Of a stretch of 64,000 bases of DNA, positions 47,285-57,521 are shown in pieces (the first letter of the stretch is position 1; every line of letters begins with the position of its first letter). This DNA comes from Oceanobacillus sojae. GTDB lineage: Bacteria; Bacillota; Bacilli; Bacillales; Amphibacillaceae. The stretch covers positions 1,162,177 through 1,226,176 of the forward strand of contig NZ_LT727812.1 in NCBI RefSeq assembly GCF_900162665.1, given 5' to 3'. A model generated the notes under the pieces. The model was not told the DNA's origin, ran no database searches, and saw only the letters and a list, made by a program, of their open reading frames with translations. Position numbers and translations under genes: made by a program.

Positions 47285-48059
47285 TCACCCGGCGGTTTTA
47301 TACAAAGTATTTCGAAGTATAATAAATATAAATCCGCCTATTAACGCGACAACACCTACAAACAGAATTTCTTTTGTTCCTATTTGCGATATAATCATTC
47401 CTGCTGCAGCAGTTCCAATCGTAGTACCCAAATTAACGGATGTCAGAAATAAACCATTAGCAAAATCCGGAGCTTTTGGAGCGGCAGACATAATCCAATA
47501 TTGGTTGATATTTGCACCAATTCCGCCAAGTACCCCCATACTAGAATAATAAACGCCGTAGGAACTGTTAATTCTGCTACAGGATAAAAGATAAGGTAAA
47601 GTGCAATTAACGCGATAGGAAAAACAGTTACCGTACGGACAGGAATTTCGGAAAGCAGCCTGCCAGCTATAATATTTCCTAAAATATTTGCCAAACCGTA
47701 AACCATAAGCATAATACTGATTAAATTGAACGACATATTTGTGACCGTTCCTAAATATTCAGCTAGGTAACTGTATACTCCGAAAATAGCTTCATTGATA
47801 AGCAGAACTGCTAAAATCGATAGCCAGATAACTCCTATTGTTAATATTTTCAACTGCGAACCATAGGATAGTCTCTCTGTAACCGGTATCGATGGCACCA
47901 AAAAGATAGTCGCAATTAATGTAAAAATATTTACGATAGCGAAAAAGGACATGGCTGCTTGAATAGAAATCATATCAGCAATAAAGCTGACGATTGGGAC
48001 CCCTAATACCATCCCTGCCGAAATCCCTATAAATACTTTAGAGATTGCTTTCAGATACT
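47285..48059 (-). pseudogene. MFS transporter, truncated and frameshifted
   Basis: The C-terminal two-thirds of a sugar-efflux/AraJ-type MFS protein. Reading begins at YLKAISKVFIGISAGMVLGV, deep in the fold, after an in-frame stop; the first four or so helices are missing. A -1 shift occurs in the G-run near 47534-47538: WG continues as VLGGIGANINQYW in another frame and runs to the stop at 47285. A dispersed hairpin repeat lies about 50 bp beyond the broken end. Not functional. Confidence 0.85.
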
Positions 48060-48110
48060 GCGACTACAATTATTTACCTTTTTAAAATCATGCAGCTTGA
48101 CAAGAAGAGT

Positions 48111-48171
48111 AATCCGAACCCATTTGAATTCCTTTATCCGAATTTAAATAAGTTCGGATTTTTCATTGGCT
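48111..48171. repeat. Dispersed hairpin repeat, copy 3
   Basis: AATCCGAAC...TTTGAATTC and AAGTTCGGATTTTTCATTGGCT match copy 1 at both arms, and likeness to copy 1 continues past the hairpin (ATTGGCT-AAA). It stands next to the broken end of the MFS pseudogene. Confidence 0.62.
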
Positions 48172-48369
48172 AAAACACTTCTATTTCAAGTTTTTATAAA
48201 ATATTTAACTTTCTAAGTTGCTATAAAGTAAACTTCAAGTTGTAAAATCACAGTATATAAAAAGAAAGGGGACTGCAGCTATGTTTCTAAAGTTTAAATA
48301 AAAAATAAATGTTGTATGAACAATATTCCTTTTTGGTTCAACAAAGTAATAATTGAAAGAAAAAGGTTG
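48172..48369. other. Intergenic remnant between two pseudogenes
   Basis: AT-rich, no gene seen. AAAGAAAGGGGACTGCAGCTATG near 48262-48283 looks like a ribosome binding site and start, but the frame closes after a few codons. Confidence 0.4.
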
Positions 48370-49324
48370 GGATAGATATTTTAAAAAGATTGTTTTATGT
48401 AATGTTGATTATATTATTAGCCTTTTGGACAAAACCATTTTAGGAAGACTCTATTCAGGATTTTATCCCTGAAGTTGTCAGTGATACTTTTCATTCAGCA
48501 AAGGATTTTACAATCCAAACGATAGAGAATAATGACTTTGATTTCACGACAATGAAAGATCAAGCTGCTTCTCTGTATACCTCTATTGTGGATTCGGATT
48601 CTTCACAAGAATCGGAACAGGAACAGATAGATTCTCCCCAATTGACAACACCAGACGAGCAATCCTTTTCAATTGGAAACGTAGAGCTGGGAGATTCAAA
48701 AGATACAGTAAACGAAACATTAGGTGAATCGGAAGAAGTGATTCGTAATGGCTCATTTAATTATCAAATTACCAGCGATGGTGAATATGATGTTTACCAA
48801 TTAGATGGTAACTATGTAACCATTTTTATATTCATGAGGAAAATGAAGTTACAGCTATTCAAATCATTGATGAGGGTTTGGAAGCATCTAGAGCTGCCCT
48901 CTATTCTGCGGGCAGCGAAGACTTAAAAAAAGGATTCGAATATCAATTATTCGATTTGACAAATGCAACTCGTGTTAATCACGGGCTTTCTGTTTTAGAG
49001 TGGAATGAAGAAGTTAGAGAAACCGCTCGAAAACACAGTACCGATATGGCAGAAAATCAGTATTTTAATCATACCAATCTACAGGGACAGTCTCCATTTG
49101 ACCGGATGGAGGAGGATAATATTTCCTTTACTACTGCCGGTGAAAATCTAGCCTATGGGCAATTAAGCAGTATTTTCGCACATCAGGGATTAACGAATTC
49201 GGAAGGGCACCGTGAGAACATATTGCAGGACCGCTTTGCAGAATTAGGTGTCGGCGTTGATTTTAATAATGATAACCAGCCATTTTATACAGAGAACTTT
49301 TTAACAAATCATTGGTTATACTAG
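48370..49324 (+). pseudogene. CAP-domain protein of YlbC type, broken by a stop and a frameshift
   Basis: Translation in one frame gives a hydrophobic leader (RLFYVMLIILLAFWTKPF), a TAG stop, then EDSIQDFIPEVVSDTFHSAKD and a CAP-associated N-terminal domain (SIGNVELGDSKDTVNETLGE). At the T-run 48823-48827 the frame shifts; the next frame holds the CAP/SCP-PR1 domain (LTNATRVNHGLSVLEW, FNHTNLQGQSPFDRM, GENLAYG, SEGHRENIL). Two independent lesions indicate real decay. An internal ATG at 48878 could still yield the CAP domain alone, without a signal peptide. Confidence 0.85.
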
Positions 49325-49366
49325 CTATTTAAAACAGCATATCTGCATTAATATAAAATGAATCTG

Positions 49367-49442
49367 GAAAAGAAGAACATATACTGGCAGCCTCTATCTT
49401 TGTTATTACACAAATGAAGCCAATGATTGTTCTTCTTTTTCC
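49367..49442 (+). terminator. Probable terminator after the CAP-domain pseudogene
   Basis: GAAAAGAAGAACA pairs with TGTTCTTCTTTTTC across a long loop. Confidence 0.55.
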
Positions 49443-49591
49443 TGTATAGGAGTGGCAGTACAGCTTTTAAAGTATTGTACCTATATTTTTTGCTCTTTTC
49501 TAACATCTACTTTTGACAATGAGGGTCTCTTTAAGTGAACGTTGATTCTATTATTTTTCAGATAAACGTGAACATATTCTCAAACAATTTT

Positions 49592-50611
49592 TTATCTCAA
49601 GAGAAGCTTTTTAACCCTTCCTTGTTTATATTGCTCCGGCCATTCCATTTCAATTCTTCTCCAATGTAAACCATTGTCATCACTCCGATAAATACCTTGA
49701 TTATTTGCACTGTAAAATACTCCCGGTTCATTCTCACTAGCTGCGAGTGAAGATACCGTTGTTCCTTGAGCATCAGGTAAGCCATCGTTTACAATTTGCC
49801 ATGGCTGATCTCCCTCTTTTCGTGCAAGGATACTGTTGGCCTCCGAGGCATTGTATGCATTATAAGGACCATGAGAAGCGGAAACTAAAATAATATCCGG
49901 ATTATTAGCAGATACAGCAATATCAAACAAATAATTGTAATCTGCCAATCCTTCATTTTTAGTCTCCCAAGTCTGTCCTCCGTCCAATGATTCCGCGAAC
50001 CCGCCTCCACCAGCTTCGTAAATTCGATCTTTTAAAAAAGACTGCATTGTTAAGGTATGACAATCATGCTGTGAACCCGGCTTTCTGTCTTCCCAGGTTT
50101 GTCCCTTATCCATACTTCTCATTACCCCGCCTAATTCAATACCGACAAAAATACGCTCTACATCAAACACGTCTGGTTGAATATAACGTACATGGTGAGT
50201 GTATGGTCTCGGAGGAAAACTCCATGTAGTCCGTGAGGGTAAATCTAATAAAGCAGGACAATCACTCCATGTTTCTCCCCCATCTTCAGACCGGTATAGC
50301 ATGCTTGGCTCTGTTCCAGCCCATATTATCCCATAACCATTTTTCGTTTCTATCGAGCTTACAGCAACAGCTGTTACTCTAGTCTCTTTAATGCCTGCAC
50401 CCGCTTGTTTCCAATGCTTACCAGCATCATCACTGATCCACAATCCATCTTTGACAGTTCCTACATATATGCGGTCAGGATTATGCGGGTCTAACGCCAT
50501 ACATTCTAACTCCATTTTGTCGAATTCATTTTCTTTTAAAGTCCACTGACCATTCCTCTCCTGTGCCTGAACAATTCCGTGATTAAATAACAAATACAAT
50601 TGACTCATCAT
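49592..50611 (-). CDS. Asp-box (BNR) beta-propeller protein
   Basis: 339 residues, no signal peptide. At least five Asp-box turns are visible: SDDAGKHWKQ, SEDGGETWSD, SMDKGQTWED, SLDGGQTWET and SDDNGLHWRR, each after a hydrophobic strand. This is the sialidase/VPS10-type propeller seen in many uncharacterised bacterial proteins annotated as exo-alpha-sialidase. Sialidase catalytic residues are not recognisable, so the enzyme name is unjustified. The ATG at 50611 has AGGAGG upstream. Function unknown. Confidence 0.82.
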   Translation of the reverse strand: MMSQLYLLFNHGIVQAQERNGQWTLKENEFDKMELECMALDPHNPDRIYVGTVKDGLWISDDAGKHWKQAGAGIKETRVTAVAVSSIETKNGYGIIWAGTEPSMLYRSEDGGETWSDCPALLDLPSRTTWSFPPRPYTHHVRYIQPDVFDVERIFVGIELGGVMRSMDKGQTWEDRKPGSQHDCHTLTMQSFLKDRIYEAGGGGFAESLDGGQTWETKNEGLADYNYLFDIAVSANNPDIILVSASHGPYNAYNASEANSILARKEGDQPWQIVNDGLPDAQGTTVSSLAASENEPGVFYSANNQGIYRSDDNGLHWRRIEMEWPEQYKQGRVKKLLLR

Positions 50612-50995
50612 TAATCTACCTCCTAATGTATGTGTTTCCATTTTTATCACACCTAAAACCAGCATTTAATTCTTTCAATATACTTCCTCAAAATAATTGC
50701 TCTTTATATTAAACTTCTGTTGAATGGAAAAGGATTATGTATCTATAAAAATTTTAATAAGAAGGATGGATAGAAATACTACAGAAATTCCCATTTGAAA
50801 GATATAAAGTGAAGGGCAGTTGTTCTGATATTATTGAAATATTATCATACAGATTTACCTTTTTTATTTCTATTACAAATACCCCCAAAGCAATAATTCA
50901 CTTTGCTGTGGGGGTATTTGTTACCTTAGTATGCCAGGCTGCCATTAAGTTATTTATTCTTTAAACTGTATGTCAACATACTTTCATTTCTTACT
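50612..50995. other. Intergenic region after the chelatase operon
   Basis: Holds the operon terminator at 50876-50921 and the promoter of the propeller gene. No further gene seen. Confidence 0.5.
50876..50921 (-). terminator. Terminator of the Zur chelatase operon
   Basis: AAATACCCCCA-AGCA pairs with TGCT-TGGGGGTATTT. It is strong and lies about 75 bp after the cobN-like stop. Confidence 0.9.
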
Positions 50996-53900
50996 TCATT
51001 CCATCGAAGCCTCTGCCTCCAAAAAGGCATTTTTTAACGTTTCCCATTGTGCTTCAGTAGGCTTCCAATACCCCCGCTCTGATACCTCGACCAATGTTCC
51101 AAGCAAATCATGATATGCATGCGGGTTTGCCTGGCGGATTTTTTTCTGCAATGCTTTATCCTCCACATACGTATCATGCACATGGGAAAACACCCAATTT
51201 TCCACTTTGTTCGTTGTGGCAGCCAGCCCCAGTAAATTCTCTGTGTGCTTTGCCATCTGCTGAACACCATGATAAGGATGCTCCAGCAGTCCTTCTATCC
51301 ACTTCGGGTTGGTCAGACGTGTTCTGACACCGCGATTAATGGCATGCTCTACATCTTCTGTCTGCGGCGTTTGCTGAGTCGTATCGGTTATATAAATATC
51401 AACACGCTCTCCCTTTGCTTTTTCAATCGATTTCGCCAATCCCCCGAAGAAATTATAATAATCATCCATATCCGTAATTTCATATTCATGACTGGCCCGC
51501 AGCTGGGAAACGATATCGGCTGCTTCCATATGAAGATCATATAAATCAGGAAAGCTTTCTCCTCGTCTTAATTTACTATAGACATGCTGGGCATGATGCT
51601 TGTACATCTCACCAAGCTCTTCTTCATCTGTCCAGCTGCCATCCTCAATCATATGGTTAATCCCGGTTCCATATTCACCTGCGGCCGGTCCAAATATCCG
51701 GGAAGAAGCTAAATCGAAAGCATCCGCTTGTTCATGCCCTTCATGTAACAGCTGTTCCTGTACTTTTAAAGTAAATGCCTTAAAATAATTATCCTCTTCC
51801 TGTTCATCTGCGCACGCAAGCTTTTCAAATAAATCATTCAAAGCATCAATCACATTTGGAAATAAATCACGGAATACTCCTGACATACTGATGGCAACAT
51901 TCATTCTCGGTCTGCCCAGCTCTGAAAGGGGGATAAGCTCAAATGTTGTACTTGTTGCCTGAGAATGCTTCACTGCTTTTGCCCCGACATATTCTAAAAT
52001 TTGTCCAATTGTTTCTCCCTGCGTTCTCGATGTTTCAATCCCCCAGAGTACACAGGCTACGGTATGCGGGATTTTACCTTGAGCTTCCTGGTATTGCGTT
52101 ATGGTTGCTTTAGCAATTTCAGCACCTCTTACAACCGCAGAAGGGCTCGGTACAGATCGCGGATCAAATTGATACAAATTGGTCCCCGTCGGCAAAGATT
52201 CTGGATTTCTATAGATATCACCTGCCAATTTTGCAGGCAGATAGCCTCCATTTAACGCTTTTATAATAGAGGATAGCTCCTCTGTATTTCTCACCCTGTG
52301 ATAAATACTTTCCCCATACGCCAAAATATCTGCAAATGCTGCTGCATGAGAATTCCCCTGTACATCCGGTAAATGTCTGGATTCTATATAATCCCTTAAT
52401 AAAACAGCTGCTTCTTTTTCCAGTTCTGCTTCATCATTCTGCAGCACCGGCTTTAATTGGGATACCAGCTGTTTCAAGGTAATTCCCTTATGCTCTCTGC
52501 GCAACGTATATACTGTATGAAGAATTGCATCTTCATGCTTCAAGCCTTCTCCGATAATATGCAGTCCATACGGGATTAAAGCATACTGCATCCTTTGCAG
52601 CTCCTGCTCTATATCTTCTAATTGCTGATTGGAAAAGCCATTCTCATCTGCCAGCTCCTGAATTTCTTTCAAAATCTCTTCACAGCGCTGCGGGTCAAGC
52701 TGCTCGGCTTCCCGATATTCATGGAGCAGACGTTCCAGCTCTTCATAATCGCCATATAGTCCCCCATCTCTGAAAGGAGGTGCCTGGTAACTGCTCAGTA
52801 CAGCATGTGTCCGTCTCTTTGCGAGCATTGCTTCAGACGGGTTGCCGATATAATAAAAATAAAAATGCGGCAGGGAATGTACCAGTTGATCCGGATAGCA
52901 GCTGGAAGACATGCCATTTTCTTTTCCTGGCAAATATTCCAGTGTTCCATGCGTGCCAATATGTACAATGGCATCGGATTGAAATTCCTTTTCCAGCCAG
53001 TTATAAAAAGCCTGATATTGATAATGGGGCGGTACAGCCTGATCATGGTAATCTGCTGATGAATCCTGGTCTGCTCCTCCTCTGCTTGGCTGTAATCCAA
53101 TGAAAACATTCCCGTTAATAAAACCTGGTATGAAAAATACTTCTTCATCTGTCATTATTTCTCCAGGATACTCTCCCCATTGGCTCTTCATCCGTTCCCA
53201 ATCCAGATGATTGGTCCAATCTTCTTTTGCTTTTGAAACCGGATACTGTAATCTTTGATCTGCATCCTCATCTACGCCCCAGCTTGTTTCATTAAACAGC
53301 TGATGCCCGCGAAATTGTTTTTCCAGTTCATCTCCAGTCATTCGTTCCACCTGGTAGCCTTCATCTGCCAGTTTATTTAATAAAGCAGAGATGGAGCTGA
53401 ATGTATCCAAAAAGGAGCCGCCAAACAGATTCCCCTCTCCAGGCGGATAATTGTATCCGATCAGAGCCACGCGCTTCTGACTGTTCTCAAGCTTACGCAA
53501 ATGCAGCCAGCGCTCAATACGATTCATAAAATAATGGACGCGCTCCTCCATGAGAACAAGCTCTTTTTTCTCAAATTGATAGTTTTTATCGAAGCCTGCT
53601 GATTGGATTGCTGCAATAGGGTAGGTCTCTACTGCACCATCCAGCTCCGGCAAAACAACGTTCACCATCGCTTCAACAGGTGAAAGTCCCTTTGCTTCCT
53701 CCCATTCCGCTAATGTGGTGCGCGTCAGAAAGAATGGATGAAGCATAGGAATATCCAGCTTCTCCAGCCAATCTGTTACATCTTCTCTGTCTCCTCCTCT
53801 TGGTCCTGATCCAAGACGGAAGCCGATAAAATTCACAATGAGCTGTATGTCATCCAGCGTCCCGCCGAACAAGCTCTCCAAATTCTCCAAATCAATCTTC

Positions 53901-54661
53901 ATAATACTTGTTAAGCCGACAGGAATAACTGCAGCGGTCGGCCTTAACCGTTCGATAAGCTCAGCAATAACATCCGCAGACTTTACTCTGGCCTGGGAAG
54001 CAATATATAAAAAGACAATTTTTGGCTTCGTTGCATCCTGTTTAGAATCTTGCAGAAATACTTCTGCACTGCTGTAATACTCGCCGGTTGCAGGATCGAT
54101 AATCCCTGTTTTCTCTGCATAGCTTGGAGCTTTTGCTTCGGGGACATCCGTATTTCCATAAAGATGAGCCGCAAAATAGAAGAGCTCCTTCCAATTTGCA
54201 ATACCGGAAGCATGCCAATAGTCTTTTATCTGCTCATAACCTGCTATTGCCTGCTCCTTTAATTCCCGTTCTTCCTGAGTCAACTCATTTGATGGATCAA
54301 ACAGGGCCAGCTCTCCCGATTGTGGTTTAATCTGAATATCCTGTCCCTGTAATGCACCAAAGCGGATGATTTTCTCCCATTTCGATCCATTAATCATCAA
54401 TGATATTTGTTCACATTCATATCTTTCACATATCCGGGCCATTCTCATGACCAGATCATCTTCAACTCCGTGTGGATCATAGATAAATAGATTGGCAGAT
54501 TGAGAGACATGTTCAAATCGCCTCCATCGTTCTGCGCTTAATGGTTCCTCGGTTAAAAATAGAGAAAGCTTTATCTCCGGATAGATTTCTTTTATCTGTT
54601 CATGTGCTTTCGCGGCATCAGCTAATGTTCCAGATGAAGCAGCAGCAAAAATAATATGCAC
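50996..54661 (-). CDS. CobN/ChlH-type large chelatase subunit, Zur-operon associated
   Basis: 1221 residues, the size of cobaltochelatase CobN (about 1250) and Mg-chelatase ChlH. Family landmarks include VGLTSIMKIDLENLESLFGG, ALIGYNYPPGEGNLFGGSFLDT (in part), HIGTHGTLEYLPGKENGMS, VACVLWGIETSRTQGETIGQ and DLASSRIFGPAAGEYGTGI. This subunit holds the tetrapyrrole and inserts or removes the metal with AAA+ partners. Start is GTG after GGGAGAG. No other cob, chl or bch gene is present, and the operon has Zur boxes, so classic cobalamin synthesis is unlikely. Confidence 0.9.
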   Translation of the reverse strand: MHIIFAAASSGTLADAAKAHEQIKEIYPEIKLSLFLTEEPLSAERWRRFEHVSQSANLFIYDPHGVEDDLVMRMARICERYECEQISLMINGSKWEKIIRFGALQGQDIQIKPQSGELALFDPSNELTQEERELKEQAIAGYEQIKDYWHASGIANWKELFYFAAHLYGNTDVPEAKAPSYAEKTGIIDPATGEYYSSAEVFLQDSKQDATKPKIVFLYIASQARVKSADVIAELIERLRPTAAVIPVGLTSIMKIDLENLESLFGGTLDDIQLIVNFIGFRLGSGPRGGDREDVTDWLEKLDIPMLHPFFLTRTTLAEWEEAKGLSPVEAMVNVVLPELDGAVETYPIAAIQSAGFDKNYQFEKKELVLMEERVHYFMNRIERWLHLRKLENSQKRVALIGYNYPPGEGNLFGGSFLDTFSSISALLNKLADEGYQVERMTGDELEKQFRGHQLFNETSWGVDEDADQRLQYPVSKAKEDWTNHLDWERMKSQWGEYPGEIMTDEEVFFIPGFINGNVFIGLQPSRGGADQDSSADYHDQAVPPHYQYQAFYNWLEKEFQSDAIVHIGTHGTLEYLPGKENGMSSSCYPDQLVHSLPHFYFYYIGNPSEAMLAKRRTHAVLSSYQAPPFRDGGLYGDYEELERLLHEYREAEQLDPQRCEEILKEIQELADENGFSNQQLEDIEQELQRMQYALIPYGLHIIGEGLKHEDAILHTVYTLRREHKGITLKQLVSQLKPVLQNDEAELEKEAAVLLRDYIESRHLPDVQGNSHAAAFADILAYGESIYHRVRNTEELSSIIKALNGGYLPAKLAGDIYRNPESLPTGTNLYQFDPRSVPSPSAVVRGAEIAKATITQYQEAQGKIPHTVACVLWGIETSRTQGETIGQILEYVGAKAVKHSQATSTTFELIPLSELGRPRMNVAISMSGVFRDLFPNVIDALNDLFEKLACADEQEEDNYFKAFTLKVQEQLLHEGHEQADAFDLASSRIFGPAAGEYGTGINHMIEDGSWTDEEELGEMYKHHAQHVYSKLRRGESFPDLYDLHMEAADIVSQLRASHEYEITDMDDYYNFFGGLAKSIEKAKGERVDIYITDTTQQTPQTEDVEHAINRGVRTRLTNPKWIEGLLEHPYHGVQQMAKHTENLLGLAATTNKVENWVFSHVHDTYVEDKALQKKIRQANPHAYHDLLGTLVEVSERGYWKPTEAQWETLKNAFLEAEASME

Positions 54662-54712
54662 GAATACTTCTCTCCCTTCTTTTATTAACTTTCTTACATC
54701 CTGAAAATAAAT

Positions 54713-54744
54713 AGCAGGGCCTATGATTTTATCTACGCCCTGCT
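54713..54744 (-). terminator. Hairpin at the chlD-cobN junction
   Basis: AGCAGGGC and GCCCTGCT form a perfect eight-bp stem across the chlD stop; the minus strand continues TATTTATTTT. It may act as a weak attenuator or 3' stabiliser that lowers cobN expression relative to upstream genes. Confidence 0.45.
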
Positions 54745-56576
54745 AATGGATGCAGCCGGTTTTGCACTGCTTTTGCAATATTTTTATCTGTTAAAGCATC
54801 CAGTGAAAGGTACTCCCCTTCTATAACCGCTGCAAGCTCCTCTGCCAGGCCAAATGTATTTCTCCCGCTTTGGGTATCAATAACAGTCACCGGCAGCTGT
54901 TCCTGTGCAATTCTTTTGGCGATCTGCCAGGCTTCGCTTCTTGCCTGAGCTGCAGTACCACCTGAACTCAACGTTTCATTGGCATTCCCATCCGTCAAAA
55001 TAACAAGATAAGGTATAGCCTGTTTATGGATACGCCTTTCTTTTTCACATATTTTTAATGCTTTTTCCAGTCCTGCTGCCAGTGGTGTTTTCCCGCCAGT
55101 TGGTATTTCTCCTAGTTTCTGCTTTGCTTCTGCAAACTTATTCGTAAAAGGCAACACCTCTTCCGCTCCTGTTTTTCGGAAGGAAACCACGCCGATATGG
55201 TCTCTTTTTTGATAGGCCTGCTGAAGTAATTCCATAATAGCTCCTTTAACAACTCTCATGTTTTTTTTCGCTGCAATGGAGCGGCTTGCATCCACTAAAA
55301 ATAGAATGGTAAATCCCTGCTGCTTTTCCTTTAATTTATAGCGTATATCTTCTTTTTCAATCGCCAGCTTCATTCCCTCAGGAGATGTACGAACCTTCAT
55401 AAATGGAGCTGCCGCTGTCAGTGTATGATATAAAGAAATTGCTTCCGTAGGTCTCTGCACTGCACGGAGCATTCGCCCATTACCTCCAGCAGAAGTCCCC
55501 TCCCGATGCTTTCCATTCATTGCATATGGATAGATATATTTTTTCGAGAAAAGGAAATCTGACTGCACTTTCAATGATGTTATCACCTGATCTATTTCTT
55601 CTTCAGGGATCTCTGTAATAAACTGGTTATCCGGCGGTTCTTCATTTGGAAAAGAATCACCAGGGGCTTCATGTTCCTGTCCGCCATTATCGGACTGCTT
55701 TGTTTCACTGCCAGAGGATGCATGGCTTTGACCCGTATCCTCCGAATGGTTGTTAGAAGATTCTTCATTTGTCTGTGACTCTGAATTCTCCAGATTAGAA
55801 GATTCCTGCTGCTCTCCCATCCGATGAGAAAGTACATACCCTGCTGCTTCCTCAATATGCTTTGGCTGTACCCATTGATCTGAATCTAAAGCTGCTAATG
55901 CCCGGGCTGTTTCAATCAAATCCATATCAGCTTCCTGATTTTTGCAGCCCGAACCCAGGACAACCTCTACTGCCAGCTCCAGCATTTTTTCAGGAACTTG
56001 AACAGCGGACAATCGCTGCCTGGCTTTATCCAGTTCTTCCTTTGTATATTCACGCTTTGCGTTCTCCCGGAATAATAAAATATCCTTGCGCTCTGACATA
56101 TCAAAAACAGGAAGCAGACGAACACATAGCTTGGCATACTGTAACAAGGATTTATCCAGTATTTCCTGGTCGAGACAATAAAACCATTTTGCCAAAATAG
56201 GATAAGGAGAGTCACCGTAAAATGACATTCCCTTATTTTTCAGCAATTGCACAAGTAAACGCTGATTATTCTCCGGCATCAGGGCAAATTGATCGGTAAT
56301 CACCAGCTTTGCATGATCAAGAATACTGTGATTACTTGTGTTCTTCCTGAATGGAGAAGACAAGGCAAGCTCTTTTTCTCCCAATAATTTTTCTGTTGTA
56401 ACGTGGGAAGGAATAATAACAGTATCCTCTTTAGGAAAGTAAGCTAAGACCATTTGCAGCAAAGTTGTCTTTCCGGTTCCACTTGCCCCGGTGACACAGA
56501 TCCGGTCTAAATACGGATTGATAAGCGCTGCTGCTATACCTCGTTTTGCTTTCGGTTGACCAATCAGGCAATTCAT
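54729..56576 (-). CDS. ChlD/BchD-type chelatase subunit (AAA+ and VWA)
   Basis: 615 residues. An AAA+ module with Walker [10 protein letters not shown] (about 30-38) is followed by a Ser/Glu/Asn-rich acidic linker (about 270-320) and a von Willebrand A domain with intact MIDAS: DASRS, the Thr of [10 protein letters not shown], and LTDGNAN. The D subunit joins the AAA+ motor ring to the CobN/ChlH subunit. Its ATG overlaps the chlI stop by four bases. Confidence 0.9.
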   Translation of the reverse strand: MNCLIGQPKAKRGIAAALINPYLDRICVTGASGTGKTTLLQMVLAYFPKEDTVIIPSHVTTEKLLGEKELALSSPFRKNTSNHSILDHAKLVITDQFALMPENNQRLLVQLLKNKGMSFYGDSPYPILAKWFYCLDQEILDKSLLQYAKLCVRLLPVFDMSERKDILLFRENAKREYTKEELDKARQRLSAVQVPEKMLELAVEVVLGSGCKNQEADMDLIETARALAALDSDQWVQPKHIEEAAGYVLSHRMGEQQESSNLENSESQTNEESSNNHSEDTGQSHASSGSETKQSDNGGQEHEAPGDSFPNEEPPDNQFITEIPEEEIDQVITSLKVQSDFLFSKKYIYPYAMNGKHREGTSAGGNGRMLRAVQRPTEAISLYHTLTAAAPFMKVRTSPEGMKLAIEKEDIRYKLKEKQQGFTILFLVDASRSIAAKKNMRVVKGAIMELLQQAYQKRDHIGVVSFRKTGAEEVLPFTNKFAEAKQKLGEIPTGGKTPLAAGLEKALKICEKERRIHKQAIPYLVILTDGNANETLSSGGTAAQARSEAWQIAKRIAQEQLPVTVIDTQSGRNTFGLAEELAAVIEGEYLSLDALTDKNIAKAVQNRLHPLAGRR

Positions 56577-57487
56577 TGATTATCGACAACCTTCTGATTT
56601 AATAGCTCAGTCAGCTTCAGATAAGAAGAATTCTCCTTCATCGGATCCTGTAATAAACGGTGCGGCAATGCAAGCTCTGCCGCTTCGTAAATATCCTCCA
56701 GCTGCACCATTGTCCGCTGCTTCCATGCAGCCAACGTCTGGGCGGCAGTAATGACAGTGATATCAGCACGGTGGCTTTCAATACCCAATTCAATCGATAA
56801 ATCAGCTACAGCACGGAGAAGATTATCATTAATCTCAACAGCTGGCAAAAGCTCTTTTGCACGTCGTATCTGGTATGTAAGCTGTTTTTGATCCTGCTCG
56901 TATTTTTTCTCGAATTGCTCCTGATCCTGTTCAAAATTCAAGCGGCGGCGGACAACCTCCATACGTTCTTCGACATTTTTCTCACTTTCCACATCTATAC
57001 ATAAGCCAAATCGATCGAGCAGCTGCGGCCGCAGTGCTCCTTCCTCCGGATTCATCGTTCCTACTAAGACAAATCGGGATGGATGCTCATAGGATACGCC
57101 TTCTCTTTCAATCCGGTTAACGCCCATTGCGGCCGTATCCAAAAGAATATCAACCAGATGATCTTCCAGAAGGTTCACCTCATCGACATATAAAATATTT
57201 TTATCTGCTTTCGCTAATATTCCCGGCTCCAGCTTCTTTTCTCCTGTTTTTAGAATATGCTCCATATCCAGTGTCCCTACAACACGGTCTTCTGTCGCAC
57301 TTACCGGCAGATTGACCACAGATGTATTTGTCAGCACATCTGCCAATGCTCTTACAGCTGTTGACTTTGCTGTTCCTTTTTCACCTTGGATTAATACTCC
57401 TCCAATTTTGGGATTAATTCCATTTAAAATTAACGCTTTCTTCATTTTGTCTTGCCCTACAATTGCTGTAAAAGGATAATTTTTCAC
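56573..57487 (-). CDS. ChlI/BchI-type AAA+ chelatase subunit
   Basis: 304 residues. Walker [10 protein letters not shown] (about 33-41), Walker [11 protein letters not shown], the sensor segment [20 protein letters not shown] and the ChlI-typical [17 protein letters not shown] are present. It is the ATPase motor of the chelatase. I take the GTG at 57487 ([12 protein letters not shown]), six bases after AGAAGG. It begins 34 bp after the ABC ATPase gene. Confidence 0.92.
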   Translation of the reverse strand: MKNYPFTAIVGQDKMKKALILNGINPKIGGVLIQGEKGTAKSTAVRALADVLTNTSVVNLPVSATEDRVVGTLDMEHILKTGEKKLEPGILAKADKNILYVDEVNLLEDHLVDILLDTAAMGVNRIEREGVSYEHPSRFVLVGTMNPEEGALRPQLLDRFGLCIDVESEKNVEERMEVVRRRLNFEQDQEQFEKKYEQDQKQLTYQIRRAKELLPAVEINDNLLRAVADLSIELGIESHRADITVITAAQTLAAWKQRTMVQLEDIYEAAELALPHRLLQDPMKENSSYLKLTELLNQKVVDNQ

Positions 57488-57521
57488 ATTTAACCTTCTT
57501 TCCAAAATCACATACGATTAT

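Noticed and set aside
47285-49324. Prophage or insertion-sequence remnant
   Set aside because: No integrase, transposase or terminal repeats are found; the lesions are simple decay of ordinary genes.
49592-50611. Exo-alpha-sialidase
   Set aside because: Only Asp-box repeats are seen; the Arg triad and nucleophile are not recognisable and there is no signal peptide.
50996-54661. CobN as part of aerobic cobalamin biosynthesis
   Set aside because: No cob or cbi neighbours, an importer instead, and zinc-type operators. Kept as chelatase of unknown substrate.
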